64,000 bases of DNA, taken from DASXHZ01 sp036488085. GTDB lineage: Bacteria > Acidobacteriota > Thermoanaerobaculia > Gp7-AA8. Positions 8,401 to 17,700 of this stretch are shown here, piece by piece. Both the position numbers and the translations under genes were made by a program. The DNA lies in contig DASXHZ010000043.1 in the NCBI GenBank assembly GCA_036488085.1, positions 1-64,000 on the forward strand, written 5' to 3'. The notes below the pieces were generated by a model. That model searched no databases. It saw only the letters and a list, made by a program, of their open reading frames with translations, and had not been told where the DNA came from. Positions within the stretch are counted from its first letter, which is position 1. Each line of letters opens with the position of its first letter.

Positions 8401-11400
8401 GTTGCTCGCCGAGAGCGGGCCGTTGTTCGTCACGACGGTGGTGTAGGAGATGTTCTGGTTGGTGGACGTCGACGCCGGGCCACTCTTGACGATCGAGACG
8501 TCGGCCTGGGGCGCCAGGGCCGTCGTGGCGCTGGCGGTGTTGTTGCCGCTGTTCGGATCGCTCGCGCCCGAGGTGACGGTGGCGGTGTTCGTGACGAACG
8601 TGCCGGCGAAGTTGGCCGGGATGGAGAACGTGGCGTTGATCGTCGCGATCTGGCCGGCCGTCATCGTGCCGAGGCTGCAGGGGAAGGCCGTCACGCAGTC
8701 GCCGGTGTTCGAGACGAACGTGAGGCCGGCCGGGGTCGGGTCGTTGACCGTGACGGCGCCGGCCGATGCCGGGCCGCTGTCGACGACGGTGATGGTGTAG
8801 GTGACGTTCTGGCCGGGGCTGGACGAATTGGGGCCGGTCTTCGAGATCGAAACGTCAGCCGGCTGCGCGACGCTGGTGTTGGCGACCGAGGTGTTGTCCG
8901 CCGCGTTCGGGTCGTTCTCGGTGGCGGAGATCGTCGCCGTGTTGCTGATGGCGACGCCGGTGTAGGCCGGCGGAATCGTGTACGTCGACGTGATCGATCC
9001 CGACTGGCCGGAGGTCAATGTGCCGATGCTGCAGGGGAACGGCGTCGTGCACGCGCCGCTGTTGGAGAGGAACGCGAGGCCGACCGGCGTCGGGTCGCTG
9101 ATCACGACGTTGGTTGCGGGAGAGGGGCCGGCGTTCGAGAAGTTGATGGTGTAGGTGATGTTCGAGCCGGCGTTCGCGGTCGGCGGCCCGCTCTTGGTGA
9201 TGGAGAGGTCGGCCTGTGACCCGACGTTGGTCGTCTTCGACGCGGTGTCGTTCGCGCTGTTCGGATCGGTGGTGGCCGACGAGACGGTCGCCGTATTCGT
9301 GACGTTCCCCGCGAACGAGGGCGAGGTGCTGTAGGTCGAGGTGATCGTCGCTGTCTGACCGTTCGTTAGCGCGCCGACGCTGCACGGGTACGGATTCGAA
9401 CACGCGCCGCTGTTCGAGACGAACGTCAAGTTGGCGGGGGTCGGGTCGCTGACCGTAACGCCGGTCGCGGTCGAAGGCCCGTTGTTCGTGACGGTGACGG
9501 TGTATACGACGTTCTGGCCCGCGGTGACGCCGCTCGGGCCGGTCTTGGCGATCGCGAGATCGGCTTGCGCGACGACGGTGGTGCTTGCCGATGCGGTGTT
9601 GTTCGCGCCGTTCGCGTCGCTCGCGCTGGAGACGGTCGCGCTGTCCGAGATGCTGCCGCCGTTCGCCGGCGCGGTCATGGAGACGGTGAGCAGCGGGTAA
9701 TGCGCGCCGCTCGCGATGGCGTCGGTCGAGGTGCAGGTGATTGTCCCGCCCGTCGGAGCGCCGCACGACCAGCCGGTGCCGGAGCCGCTCGCGCCCGTGA
9801 CGCCGGCCGGGAGCGTGTCGACGACGGTGGTCGTGCCGGCGGTCGTGTCGGGACCGCCGTTGGTGATGTCGACGGTGTAGCTGAGCGCAGCACCCGCATT
9901 CACGGTCGACGGACCACCTACCGCCGGAGCGAGGTCGGTCGAGCTGGGGGTGACGACGGCGATGAGATCGAGCTCCGTCGGCGTGTAGTTGGCGGTGAAC
10001 GATCCATGCGTGCCGGCGAAGGTCGGAAGGTTCTTCGTGGCGAAGTCGCCGGTGCGCGAGGCGAACGTCAACACCGGGAAGATGTCGCCGTTTGCCGGCA
10101 TGAAGCTGTTGATGAGCGACTCGTTGAGCGTTCCATCGAGCGTCGCGGCCGATCCGACCGCCAACTGGTCGTAGCTCGACGTGCCGCCGATCTTCATCGT
10201 CAGCCCGCCGCCGGCTCCCTGTGTGTAGTTGCCGGTGACGTTGATCGTTCCGGTCGTCGAGTTGGTCGCGGGGGCGACGGTGGCGTCGTTCTGGAGGTCG
10301 CCGGTGAGGGTGCCGGTTCCGTCGAGCACGCCGCCGCTGAGCTGTAGCGGCGTGGTGACGCTGATGCCGCCGGGGCCGAGGGTCGTCTCCCCCGCCGTTT
10401 GCGTGTAACTGTTCGTGAAGTTCATCGTGCCGCTGAGCGCGAGCACAGTTCCGGTGTTGGTGAAGACCGGCTGAATGTCAGTCGTACCGCTTCCCGCCGA
10501 CTTCTTGAATATGGCGCCGCTGTTGTTGTCGATGAAACTCGATCCGAGGAGCAATGCCGACGTGGTGTGGCGCCGCGGCGCGCTGCCGACGATGACGGCG
10601 CCCTGCTCGATCATCTGGTCGGTTTGAATGTCGAACGTCCCGTTGTTGGAGATGTCGCCGTTCGTCATCGCCAGGTCGTAGGGACTCGGGCAGGTGTAGT
10701 TGACCGTGCCGTCGTTCGTGAGCTGCGCGCCGCTGATGAAGGCGTTGTTGCTGGCGCAGTCGATGGTGAGCGTCGCCCCGGATGCGACGTCGAAGACGTC
10801 CGAGCCGCTCATGGTGCCCGCCGACCAGGTGCCGGTGCCGTTCATCGTGAACTGGTTCTGCAGATTGAGCGTGCCGCTGTTCAGGATGAAGTTGGTCGTC
10901 GACGCGCTGGTGCCGTTCTGGACGGAGCCCCCGGTGATCGATGTGAGGCCGGTGACCGCATACGAGCCGTTGATCGCCGTATTGCCGGCGGGGAAGGAGA
11001 ACGTGCCGTCGCCGCCGACGAAGCCGTTCAGGGTCGTCGACGATGCGGAGAACGCCAGCGTGGCGGGCGCGTTGCTGAAGAACGCGCCGCTGTGCGTGCC
11101 GTCGCCTGCAAATTCGAGCGTGCCGCTCGCCGCGAGGACGGTCGCGGTGTTCATCGACGTCGGGAAGATCGTCGACGTCCCGGTCCCGCCCGACTTCAGC
11201 AGGTAGCCGTTCGGAGCGACGACCACCGATCCGCCGGCGCCGCCATCCTCGATCGATCCGTCGGCCGTGAAATCGAACGTGCCGTAGACGCTGAAGGTCG
11301 CGTCGTTCGTGAGGTAGAGCGAGTTCGAGGTCGCGGTGTAGTTGATGTAGCCGTAGTCGTTGAACGCCCGGCCGTCGAGGATCAGGTCAGCGTTTGCGGC

Positions 11401-12450
11401 GTCGAACGTGCCGCTGCCGCCGCCGTTGATCTGCGTCCCGCCGCTGCCGGTGATCGTGCCGCCGCTCCACTGCATCGTGTTGGTGTTCAGGAAGCCGGCG
11501 CCGGTCAGCGTGCCGGCGGTCATCGTGAAGCCGCCCGGCGAGGTGACGCCGCCGATCGAGAGCGTGCCGCCGCTCACCTGTAGTGTGCCGGCGCCGGAGA
11601 CGGTGCCGTTTGCGGTCATCGTGTAGCTGCCGGACGGGAAGTCGAGAATCGCGCCGCCGGCCATCGTGAACGGCGCGTCGCCGGTGCCACCTCCGGAGAG
11701 GTGCAGCGTGCCGGAGGAGACGGTGAGTGTCGAGCCGCTTTTGTTGTTGAAGATCGAGCTGATGCTGGAGTCGCTGCCGTTCTGCGTGACGGTGCCGTTG
11801 TTGTTGATCGTGTTGCTGCCGTCGACCGTCGCGCCGGCAAGGGTGACGTGGCCGGTGCTCTGGATCGTGAAGAGGTTGTTGACGTGCCACGTTCCGTTGA
11901 CGTTCAGCGTGCCGCCGTTCGTAGCGGTCGAGGAGCCGTTCTGCGTCAGAGTGCCCCCCGGCTGCACGTCGACGTAGCCGCCGTTGACGCTGAGCGACGC
12001 TCCGTTCGCGACCGTCAAATTACCGCCGCTCGCGATCGTGAACGTTCCGCCCGGCTCGACGATGATGGTCGTTGCGCTGCCGATCGACCCGCTGCCTGCG
12101 AGCGTGAGACTGCCGCCACTCTGAATGTCGATCGTGCATCCCGAGCAGGAGAGAGTCAGTCCGACGATCGGATTCGGGATGGCGCTGTTGACGATGAGGA
12201 CCGTCGGCGTCCCGTTCGTGTCGCTCGCGGAATCGCCGGTCGCGCAGCCCGGAAAACCGGCTGACGGAGCCCAGACGGCGCCAGACGTATCCGTCCAGTT
12301 TCCCAACGGAGGCGGCGCGCTCCCGGTGACAGAGTACGTGGTCCCCGGGGTACAGGTGGAAATGGCGGCGGAGGCGCCGACCAGAAGAATCACAAGCGAG
12401 ACGGCGAACGAGACGAACGCCGTCTTATGACGCAGCACCAGACCGGGCAT
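5458..12450 (-). CDS. Giant secreted DUF11-repeat surface protein
   Basis: A 2,330-residue exported protein. Residues 8-30 are a signal peptide. Residues about 50-830 are Gly/Ser/Thr/Asn-rich short beta repeats (GGTLNVNGT, NNNGTVTQNGS) typical of a right-handed beta-helix, ending in a stretch like autotransporter passenger repeats. Six DUF11 (conserved repeat) domains follow (about 840-1550), each starting like DLSITKSGPPTANAGSN. Next are two fibronectin-III-like domains, a BACON-like domain and a C-terminal module of about 200 residues present twice (SSWRSDIRVANTS and ASWRSDVRVFNSS). No beta-barrel or LPXTG anchor is seen. The start has a good GAGGGG site lying just after the PBP1C stop, 9 bp upstream. 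Probable adhesin or surface-layer protein; no enzymatic motif seen. Confidence 0.85.
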   Translation of the reverse strand: MPGLVLRHKTAFVSFAVSLVILLVGASAAISTCTPGTTYSVTGSAPPPLGNWTDTSGAVWAPSAGFPGCATGDSASDTNGTPTVLIVNSAIPNPIVGLTLSCSGCTIDIQSGGSLTLAGSGSIGSATTIIVEPGGTFTIASGGNLTVANGASLSVNGGYVDVQPGGTLTQNGSSTATNGGTLNVNGTWHVNNLFTIQSTGHVTLAGATVDGSNTINNNGTVTQNGSDSSISSIFNNKSGSTLTVSSGTLHLSGGGTGDAPFTMAGGAILDFPSGSYTMTANGTVSGAGTLQVSGGTLSIGGVTSPGGFTMTAGTLTGAGFLNTNTMQWSGGTITGSGGTQINGGGSGTFDAANADLILDGRAFNDYGYINYTATSNSLYLTNDATFSVYGTFDFTADGSIEDGGAGGSVVVAPNGYLLKSGGTGTSTIFPTSMNTATVLAASGTLEFAGDGTHSGAFFSNAPATLAFSASSTTLNGFVGGDGTFSFPAGNTAINGSYAVTGLTSITGGSVQNGTSASTTNFILNSGTLNLQNQFTMNGTGTWSAGTMSGSDVFDVASGATLTIDCASNNAFISGAQLTNDGTVNYTCPSPYDLAMTNGDISNNGTFDIQTDQMIEQGAVIVGSAPRRHTTSALLLGSSFIDNNSGAIFKKSAGSGTTDIQPVFTNTGTVLALSGTMNFTNSYTQTAGETTLGPGGISVTTPLQLSGGVLDGTGTLTGDLQNDATVAPATNSTTGTINVTGNYTQGAGGGLTMKIGGTSSYDQLAVGSAATLDGTLNESLINSFMPANGDIFPVLTFASRTGDFATKNLPTFAGTHGSFTANYTPTELDLIAVVTPSSTDLAPAVGGPSTVNAGAALSYTVDITNGGPDTTAGTTTVVDTLPAGVTGASGSGTGWSCGAPTGGTITCTSTDAIASGAHYPLLTVSMTAPANGGSISDSATVSSASDANGANNTASASTTVVAQADLAIAKTGPSGVTAGQNVVYTVTVTNNGPSTATGVTVSDPTPANLTFVSNSGACSNPYPCSVGALTNGQTATITSTYSTSPSFAGNVTNTATVSSATTDPNSANDTASKTTNVGSQADLSITKSGPPTANAGSNITYTINFSNAGPSPATNVVISDPTPVGLAFLSNSGACTTPFPCSIGTLTSGQSGSITSTYTIPPAYTGVAISNTATISATENDPNAADNTSVANTSVAQPADVSISKTGPNSSSPGQNVTYTITVVDSGPASAGAVTVNDPTPAGLTFVSNTGDCVTAFPCSLGTMTAGQIATINATFSIPANFAGTFVTNTATVTSGASDPNSGNNTASATTALAPQADVSIVKSGPASTSTNQNISYTTVVTNNGPLSASNVFVTDPTPAGLTFVSNTGACTAAFPCALGTLSSGQAVSITSTYNVPANYSGTTITNNASVSSSTFDGNTANNSSTVTTNVVGATASADLRIAKSGPAQASAASFITFHISVTNLGPSTATSAVITDPTPSGLSFDSTSAPCSGFPCTIPSMAPGASVTVDATYTIPSQTHGTVINTAHVSSSVSDPVTSNNSSSTSVAVLPHVTCPANAPQLVSPAPNATVTSPVTFSWNAVSGATSYAVSITGGGNPPIGVTTGTTSATINLTSGNYSWSVSANGPFGCLPSSSNAQPFTVCNILNAPTPSVVGESTTGQTYTVEWTKVADAVGYELQESGDSSFANVTTSSVSGTSQHFTKNALTPTPFFYRVRALSACAQPGGFSKTVNVVVIPLPNPTDRNINVNVPDGSTTPVTFQVLIPGLAGGTTTYIATVDKTWLSVLPSSGLVPPSGVLVTIQMDPSALTNGTWTGTLIVVYGNAVVSGRTQLQSTSSTAIPLSISLVTPVTPGSLIAPSSSALVIPSVGHLAGTGTSSWRSDIRVANTSLSAQNYLLTFNPGTGDTTAVKTTSISVAPGGTTALDDIVRNWFGVGSLGDSLNGVLNIQQLANGGIPAPSSLQSFVSSRTYNATSAGTFGQYIPGTPFTGFIGKSSPALSLQQLAQSATFHTNLGIVEGAGKSASAVISVFSGAGTKLLDIPVTLAGGEQKQLNSFLAQNGITIDNARVEVKVVGGEGQVTSYASVIDSNTTDPLLVSGVPLGGTGTTRFVVPGVASLDTGLASWRSDVRVFNSSNSPQTTTLTLYPLGGGDPLTQSVTVNPGEVKPLDDVVHSIFGAANLGGALHVTTATNVPLVVTARTYDQTSHGTLGQFVPAVTLADAVGNGSRPLQILQTEDSVRYRTNVGIAEISGNPVTVEISVILPDSRITPKVQIPLGAYQSTQLPILSSLGLGATYNARIAVRVIDGTGKVAAYGSVVDQTTQDATYIPAQ

Positions 12451-12459
12451 GGATTCCCC

Positions 12460-14580
12460 TCATTTGACGAAGATGTGGACCGATTGCTTCTGACCCAATG
12501 TATCGGTGGCGGTGATGGTATGACTTCCTGGGGCGAGAGGCCACTCCAGATATCTGTCGCGCTCGGCAGAACCGAGGCTGCGGTCGTCGATGCGCCACGC
12601 TATGCGCGTCTCGCTGACGGCCCGTAAACGGAGGGCCTGGTAGGGTTTGCGGAGCGTTGGATCGATCAGGTAGGTGGCGCCGTCGGGGGGGTTAGTGACT
12701 CTCAAGTTGCCGGTGGACGGCGGCCGGTGGCCGGAAGGCGCTGGCGCGTCGGTGTTCGCCTTTGCCCATGCTCGGTATTCGCCGGGCCAGTCGACTCCGT
12801 TCGCGTGGTGCCAGGAGCAGAAGGTGACCTTCGCTTCGGTCGCGATCCATTCTTCTTCGACATTCGGGCACGACGTCGACGGTCGGAGGCCGGATAGTGC
12901 GCAGACGGGCGCCCGCTCGACGTTCGGCGGAGGATCGACGATGGTCTCGCGCGGGGTGGCTGCGGCCATCATGACGTCGTGGAAGATCGGACCCGCGCCG
13001 GTCACGCCGCTGGAGTGGCGCAACTCGGTCCGGTCGAAGTTGCCGACCCAGACGCCGACGGTGACGTCGCGCGTGTAGCCGACCGTCCAGTTGTCGCGGT
13101 ACGCCTGAGACGTACCGGTTTTCACGGCGACCGGGAAGGGGAAGTCGAGGCTGCCTCCGCGGCCGAAGATGAACTCGCGGGCGGCGGAGTCGGAGAGGAC
13201 GTCGGTGATCCAGAAGCAGGTGCGGGCGGTCAGTAGTCGTCGCGCCGGCGAGGCCGCCGGCGCCCCACCGAGCACCGACCGGGGAGCGATGTAGGTGCCT
13301 CCCCTCGCGAAGACGGAGTACGCGGCGATCAGTTGCTCCAGCCGCACCTCGGCATCCCCAAGCGTGACGCCGAGGCCGTAGTAGTCGGCGGACTTGTCGA
13401 GGTCCGAAAAGCCGGCGTTGCGGAGGAGACGCAGCAGCGACGGAGTCCCGACCTTCGCGAGCAGCGCCACGGCCGGAACGTTCTCGGATCCGGCGAGCGC
13501 GGCACGCGCGCGCAGAGGCCCGCGATACGCGCCGTCGTAGTTCCGCGGCGTGTAGACGACGCCATCCTCCGCGGTCGGGAAGCTCGCCGGCACGTCCGGC
13601 AGCACGGTCGCCGGCGAGAAGCCTCGCTCGAACGCGACGGCATACGTGAACGGCTTCAGCGTCGATCCCGGCTGGCGCAGCGCGACAACGCCGTCGATCG
13701 CGCCGCCGAAGTTCGACCCGAAGTAGTCGCCCGAGCCTTCCCACGCAAGCCAGTCGCCGGTCGCGTTGTCGAGCACCGCGACGGCGACGCTGTGCGCCCC
13801 ATGCCGCAGGAGGTCGTCGCGATGCGCGGCGATGATCCCTTGCACCGTGCGCTGCAGCTTGGCGTCCAGCGTCGTGCGGACGATGCTGCCCGTCGGCCTG
13901 ATGTGCTCGATGAAGTGCTGCGCGACGATGCTCCGCTCGCCTTTGTCGAATCGGAGCCGCTCCGCTCTCGCCTCGGATGGCGCGTGCATCCGTGCGAGCA
14001 CGTACCGCTGCCGCTTCATCGCATGCGAGATCGATCCGGGCCGCTGCGGCAGCGCTGCGAGAAACGCAGCCTGCGCCATCGTCAGCTCCTGCGGCGCGAC
14101 GCCAAAGTACGCGCGGCTCGCCCGCCCGATGCCGCGGATCTGGTTGCCGTACGGCACGAGGTTCACGTACATCGAGAGAATCGCGCGCTTGGTGTAGCGG
14201 CGTTCGAGCCGGACCGCGACGATCGCCTCGTGCAGCTTCGCGATGACGCCGCGGTTGTCGCTGCCGAGCAACTGTTTCGCGACCTGCTGCGTGATCGTCG
14301 AGCCGCCTTCGACCAGCGCGCCGCGCCTGACGTCATGCACCGCCGCACGCGCGATCGCAATCGGATCGATCCCAAGATGCGAGTCGAACCGCCGGTCCTC
14401 GGCTCCGATCGTCGCCCGCGCCACGTTCGGCGGCACGTCCGCGATCCACGATCCTCTCTCCCCTCGCGCGCCGAGCGGCTCGTACAGCACGACACCGTTG
14501 CGGTCGACGATCGTCGGGGAGGTCACGCGCGGAATTGGCGGGATCGGGCCGAACACGACCCACCCGCCGGAAATGATCAT
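12460..14580 (-). CDS. pbpC: Penicillin-binding protein 1C
   Basis: Bifunctional peptidoglycan synthase of the PBP1C class, about 706 residues. The transglycosylase domain has the catalytic motif GAEDRRFDSH, GSTITQQVAKQL and KRAILSMYVN. The transpeptidase domain has RQPGSTLKPF (serine of SxxK), SEN and KTGTSQAYRDNW (KTG box). The C-terminal BiPBP_C domain begins near residue 610. The ATG at 14580 is used, but the likely membrane helix begins about nine residues upstream in the same frame, so the true start is uncertain. It follows the alpha-2-macroglobulin gene, the same pairing seen in Escherichia coli, where the two are thought to act together in envelope defence and repair. A 28-bp heptamer repeat is embedded in frame at 12705-12732. 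Confidence 0.9.
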   Translation of the reverse strand: MIISGGWVVFGPIPPIPRVTSPTIVDRNGVVLYEPLGARGERGSWIADVPPNVARATIGAEDRRFDSHLGIDPIAIARAAVHDVRRGALVEGGSTITQQVAKQLLGSDNRGVIAKLHEAIVAVRLERRYTKRAILSMYVNLVPYGNQIRGIGRASRAYFGVAPQELTMAQAAFLAALPQRPGSISHAMKRQRYVLARMHAPSEARAERLRFDKGERSIVAQHFIEHIRPTGSIVRTTLDAKLQRTVQGIIAAHRDDLLRHGAHSVAVAVLDNATGDWLAWEGSGDYFGSNFGGAIDGVVALRQPGSTLKPFTYAVAFERGFSPATVLPDVPASFPTAEDGVVYTPRNYDGAYRGPLRARAALAGSENVPAVALLAKVGTPSLLRLLRNAGFSDLDKSADYYGLGVTLGDAEVRLEQLIAAYSVFARGGTYIAPRSVLGGAPAASPARRLLTARTCFWITDVLSDSAAREFIFGRGGSLDFPFPVAVKTGTSQAYRDNWTVGYTRDVTVGVWVGNFDRTELRHSSGVTGAGPIFHDVMMAAATPRETIVDPPPNVERAPVCALSGLRPSTSCPNVEEEWIATEAKVTFCSWHHANGVDWPGEYRAWAKANTDAPAPSGHRPPSTGNLRVTNPPDGATYLIDPTLRKPYQALRLRAVSETRIAWRIDDRSLGSAERDRYLEWPLAPGSHTITATDTLGQKQSVHIFVK
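12705..12732 (-). repeat. Heptamer repeat embedded in frame in pbpC
   Basis: Read on the coding strand, four 7-bp units follow one another: GGCCACC, GGCCGCC, GTCCACC, GGCAACT. They encode the GHRPPSTGN linker between the transpeptidase and the C-terminal domain. The units match the family at 4-31. Confidence 0.6.
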
Positions 14581-14603
14581 CGCAGTCGCGACAAGAACGA
14601 GAG

Positions 14604-14709
14604 CTCGAAGTTCGAGGTTCGAGGTTCGAATGAAGAGGGAAGAAAGGGGAAGCGAGTGATAAGAACGGTCTCTTACCTCTTCCCTCGAACCTCGAACCTC
14701 GAACCTCAG
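14604..14709. repeat. TTCGAGG heptamer palindrome between A2M and pbpC
   Basis: Left arm 14604-14643 contains repeats of TTCGAGG; right arm 14672-14709 contains the complementary CTCGAAC units, so the whole region can fold into a long hairpin with a loop of about 28 bp. The right arm starts 5 bp after the A2M stop codon on the coding strand, and the left arm reaches almost to the pbpC start. Confidence 0.8.
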
Positions 14710-14714
14710 CTTTC

Positions 14715-17700
14715 TCAGGGCTTCACCTCCACCACATCCGTCGCGGTCCGGCCGAACACCTCGGGCTCGTACATCTCCTCGGCGTGCAGCGGTGCGGTGA
14801 TGAACGTGCCGGCGGTGGTCGCGCGGAGCATGTAGCTGAACTCGTGGGTGCCTTCGCCGAGGCGCGTGGCGAAGAGGTTCACGCGATCGTCGTGGCGCTC
14901 GACGTGGTCCCATCCGCCGCGCTGCCACCAGGCGTACCAGTCGTTCGTGCCGCGGTCCTGTTTGTTCTGGGCCTCGGTCAGGTCGGTCGCGGTGGTCGCG
15001 AACCATGACTCCACCGGCTCCGTGCCTGCGGGAATCGGGTCGGTGATCGCGACGTACCGCCGCTCTTTCGTGTTCCGGACGTGAAGCGTGACCTTGATCA
15101 AATCGCCGGCCTTGAACGAGGTCAACGCGGTCTTGCCGTTCTGCGTCGTGTACTGCCGCTCGACCGCGAAGCCCTGATCGAGCTTGTCGTGCATGACGAT
15201 GTTTCGCGCGTAACGAAGCCGTATAGCGTAGAAGAGCGTCCCGACGCCGTCGCGTTTGAACGTCAAGGGCAACTGCGAATCGGCCGGCGCGACGCGGAGC
15301 AGATCGGTCATCGGGACGTCGCTGCTCTTCGCCGCGGTCGAGCGTCCCTTGAACGGCTCGCGCGCGACCTCCTTGGTACCGATGTTCACGACGGCCGTGA
15401 AGTCAGGCACCTCCGTCTCGTACTTGCGGTAGTAGTCGACGAGCGCCTCCATCGCCCACGCGTTCTCCTGCGTGTTCCCCCACCGCCCGCCCTTGCGAAC
15501 CTGCATCAGCCAGCGGACCATCCGTTTCACGATCTCTTCATCCGTCCCGGCGCGCACCATCATGTCCATCGCGATGGCGGTCGACCGCACGTTCGAGCTC
15601 CACAACCAATACAGATAGTCGTCCTGCAGTTCTTCGACGTGCGCCGTTCCACCCTCGGGGAGGATGGCGTTGTCGATGCGGCGCCGTACGTTGTCGAGCC
15701 GCTTGCCGGTCTCGCCTTTCGCGATCATCGCGTCGGCGAGGTGCGCCAGGCCGAACAGCGGCATCCTGTCGGCGTACGACGCAAGTCGCGTGATGTGGCT
15801 GTCTTCGTTGCGGCCCCCTTCGACGAGGACGTCGACCGCGAACGCCTGCCACGCCGTGTACGCCGGCCACCAACCCTCGTTCTCGGGACGCGGCGTCTTC
15901 AGCGAGGTGTCGAGGTAGTTGTACGCGTTCTCCAGAACCTTCCCGTCGACGGTGTACTTCAGTTTCTGCGCGCGCTGGAGGACGTGCGAGACGTAGCTCG
16001 TCAGGTACGGCGACTCGCCCCAGCAATCCCCCGCCCAGAATGCGAAACCGCCGTCGGGGCATTGGTACTTGTACAGCTCGTACACCGTGGTCTGCGAACG
16101 CTTCTTCGCGTCCGCGGCATCGACGCCGGGCAACTTGAAGGCGTCGCCGAGGTCGCCGATGAGCATGAGACCGAGGAGCGTCGAGGAGCGCTGTTCCGCG
16201 CAGCCGTACGGGTACTCGACGAGGTAACGTGCCCCTTCGCCGAGGCCGACCATCGTCGTGGACGAGAGATCGACGTGGAGTCCGCCGAAGTCGGGAACGA
16301 CGCCGGACGGGATCTCCAGCGTCTCCTTCGCATCCGGCTTTGCCTCGCCGTACGCGGCGACGGTTTCCGGCGAGACCAGGATGCGAACGGGGATGACATC
16401 CTCGAATGCATCCGACTCGCCGTTCATGGAGACGTTCACCTGCACGCGCGCGCTGCCCACCGACAACGCGGTCGCGTTGAACCGCACCTCGGACGACCCT
16501 TGCGCCGCAACCTGCGTCTGAGCAGACAAGAATGTCTGCTCTCCATGGAGCGCAGACATTCCTGTCTGCGCGTCGAAGCGGAGAAGAGTCGGGTCGAGCG
16601 ACTTGATCGTCACCGTCGCGTTCCCCGCTTGTTTGAGCTGGCTGTGCACGACCGCGCCGAAGAACGCCTTGTCGCCGACCGCTAGGAATCGCGGGAACGT
16701 CTGCGTCAGCAGCAGCGGCTTGTTGACGCGAATCTCGCTCTGCCCTGCGCCGAAACGCGAGACCTTGTCGCCCGCGACCGCCATGATCCGGTACGTCGTC
16801 AGCGATTCGGGCAGCGTGATCTCGGTGTGCGCGTGGCCCTTCTTGTCGGTCGTGAGCGAGCCGAGCCAGAACGCCAGCACGCGGAAGTCGCGGCGTACCA
16901 CGCCCGGTCCTGCATCTTTGCCTCCGCCGCCTCCGTCACCTGCGCCCTTGGGCGTGATGACGCGGCGGCTGATGATCTTCTGGCGCGAGTCGTCGTTGAT
17001 GACCTGCAGCGCCTTCTGGAGGTAGACGTCATCGATCACGTTGGGCGGCTGGTAGTTGGTCAGAGACAGGACGCCGTAGTCGACCGCCCAGAGCGTGACT
17101 TCGCTTCGTGCGGGGGCGCCGCTAGCGTCGCGCACGTTGACGTCGATCTTCGCTTTGGTCGCGGGACGGTACTCGTCGCGGTTCGCCTTGACCTCGACCT
17201 TGAGCCGCTTGGACGAGTCGATGACCTTCAGCTCCGTGTACCCGAGGCGGAATGCCGGCTTGCCCGGATCGCTCGCATCCTCCGTGACCGCGTCCTTGCT
17301 GCGGCCTTTGACGAGCAGGACCGAGACGAAGACATTCGGGATGTCCTTTTCGGTGATCGGGACGGTGAGCGTCTGCTGCGTCGACGTCAGCTCGAACTGC
17401 TTCCAGGTGCGAATGCCTTCGCGCTCGGTCGTCAGCAGCGCCGTCGCGTGCTCCCACGGGGACTTCACCATGATCCGCGCCGTCTCGCCCGGCTTGTACG
17501 TTTTCTTCTCCGGAACGAGATCGATGCGGTTGTGGTCGTAGCGTTCCCACGCCGTATAGCCGCCGCCGACCGCGTAGAAGTCGCTGCGCGTCGTGGTGAC
17601 GTGTCCCGCGGCGTCCTTTGCGGTCGCGATAAGGTGATACTCGCCGCCCTTCGCGAGCGGGATGTGCAGCGGCGCCGGCTGCGCCGTGGTCGTCACCGTG

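Noticed and set aside
7795..9219. 474-codon plus-strand frame across the DUF11 repeats
   Set aside because: Antisense to a gene with clear repeated domains; its own periodicity only mirrors those repeats.
12692..13744. 350-codon frame overlapping pbpC
   Set aside because: Out-of-frame Arg-rich shadow on the same strand.
15081..16685. 534-codon plus-strand frame within the macroglobulin gene
   Set aside because: Antisense shadow; the thioester protein is intact in the other strand.
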